DNA of 5,536 nt from the NCBI RefSeq assembly GCF_905187505.1, contig NZ_CAJJIC010000145.1:1-5536 (forward strand), written 5' to 3'. The stretch comes from an uncultured Mailhella sp. (GTDB lineage Bacteria; Desulfobacterota; Desulfovibrionia; Desulfovibrionales; Desulfovibrionaceae). Below are positions 4,908 through 5,536 of the stretch, piece by piece. Position 1 is the stretch's first letter, and every line of letters starts with the position of its first letter. The notes beneath the pieces are model-generated. The model had not been told where the DNA came from. It saw nothing but the letters and a program-made list of their open reading frames with translations, and did not search any database. The translations under genes were made by a program, and so were the position numbers.

Positions 4908-5536
4908 ATGGCTTACGTTACCATGAAGCAGATGCTGGAGACCGGCGTCCACTTCGGCCACCAGACCCGTCGCTGGAACCCCAAGATGCGCCCCTACATC
5001 TTCGGCGCCCGCAACGGCATCCATATCATCGACCTTCAGCAGACCGTGAAGCTGTTCCGCACCGCCCACGACAAGATCGTGGAAACCGTTGCCAACGGCG
5101 GCAAGGTGCTTTTCATCGGCACCAAGCGTCAGGCTCAGGAAGCCGTGGCCGCCGAAGCCACCCGCGCCGGTCAGCCTTACGTAACCAACCGCTGGATGGG
5201 CGGCACCCTCACCAACTTCGTGACCATTCAGAAGAGCATCGAACGTCTGAAGAAGCTCGAATCCATGTTTGCCGACGGTTCCATCAACCGCTATCAGAAG
5301 AAGGAAATCCTCAGCTTCCAGCGCGAGCTCGACAAGCTGAACCTCACTCTCGGCGGCATCAAGGACATGGACAGCCTTCCCCAGCTCGTGTTCATCATCG
5401 ACCCGCATCGTGAAGAGATCGCCGTGAAGGAATGCCGCAAGCTCGGCATCCCGATCGTGGCCGTCACCGACACCAACTGCGATCCCGACGTCATCGACTA
5501 CATCATCCCCGGCAACGACGACGCCATCCGCGCCAT
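4908..5536 (+). CDS. rpsB: 30S ribosomal protein S2 (3' end beyond the window)
   Basis: S2 is an essential small-subunit protein that binds late in assembly near the 16S rRNA platform and is needed for S1 attachment. The start MAYVTMKQMLETGVHFGHQTRRWNPKM carries the classic N-terminal S2 signature. GTKRQAQEAV, NRWMGGTLTNF, FIIDPHREEIAVKECRKLGIPIVAVTDTNCDP and DYIIPGNDDAIRA follow in the expected order. All visible segments are intact through 209 complete codons. The family is usually about 250-260 residues, so some 40-50 C-terminal residues are missing because the window ends. AAGGAG (4895-4900) lies seven bases before the ATG. Codon choice is strongly biased to C-ending codons, as expected for a highly expressed gene. 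The elongation factor Ts gene (tsf) is the usual downstream partner. The wording of the sequence is close to Desulfovibrio S2 as I recall it. Confidence 0.98.
   Translation, partial: MAYVTMKQMLETGVHFGHQTRRWNPKMRPYIFGARNGIHIIDLQQTVKLFRTAHDKIVETVANGGKVLFIGTKRQAQEAVAAEATRAGQPYVTNRWMGGTLTNFVTIQKSIERLKKLESMFADGSINRYQKKEILSFQRELDKLNLTLGGIKDMDSLPQLVFIIDPHREEIAVKECRKLGIPIVAVTDTNCDPDVIDYIIPGNDDAIRA

Noticed and set aside
4871..5413. Second open frame overlapping the start of rpsB
   Set aside because: Arg/His/Pro-rich shadow of rpsB, whose own frame is unmistakable.

Overview
The window looks like chromosomal backbone from a GC-rich Gram-negative bacterium, most likely a member of the Desulfovibrionaceae. 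Two things support this. The ribosomal protein S2 reads like the Desulfovibrio type (recalled resemblance, not a database search). The LptF/LptG pair shows an outer membrane that carries lipopolysaccharide. I see no mobile element, CRISPR array, tRNA or rRNA, and no defence-type gene cluster.

Layout. Positions 1-100 are a G-rich non-coding stretch with a hairpin and three tandem copies of a 9-bp repeat. On the minus strand, a 64-codon gene of unknown function (2528-2334), lptF (2337-1165) and lptG (1168-101) are joined by two successive ATGA stop/start overlaps. They therefore form one tightly coupled operon, with a plausible promoter at about 2593-2621. A gap of about 575 bp (2529-3104) follows. 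I find no credible protein in it, but it holds an intrinsic-terminator candidate on the minus strand (2627-2668), a strong stem-loop (2935-2963) and six same-orientation CCGGAA motifs. Next is a minus-strand metallo-beta-lactamase-fold hydrolase of the UPF0173 family (3803-3105). It has a good sigma70-type promoter (3904-3932) and a leader with three overlapping inverted repeats. On the plus strand are a secreted protein of unknown function (4014-4727) and the first 209 codons of rpsB (4908 to the window end).

How the genes relate. LptF and LptG are the two membrane subunits of the LptB2FG exporter, which extracts lipopolysaccharide from the inner membrane. The small gene ahead of lptF is translationally coupled to them but has no recognisable domain. 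The hydrolase and the secreted protein are transcribed divergently from a shared 210-bp region. rpsB probably begins a separate translation operon (normally rpsB-tsf), and its downstream partner lies beyond the window.

Nothing here amounts to a clearly new system. The items most worth a second look are the competing hairpins in the hydrolase leader, the unexplained 575-bp gap with its terminator, and the small coupled gene before lptF.
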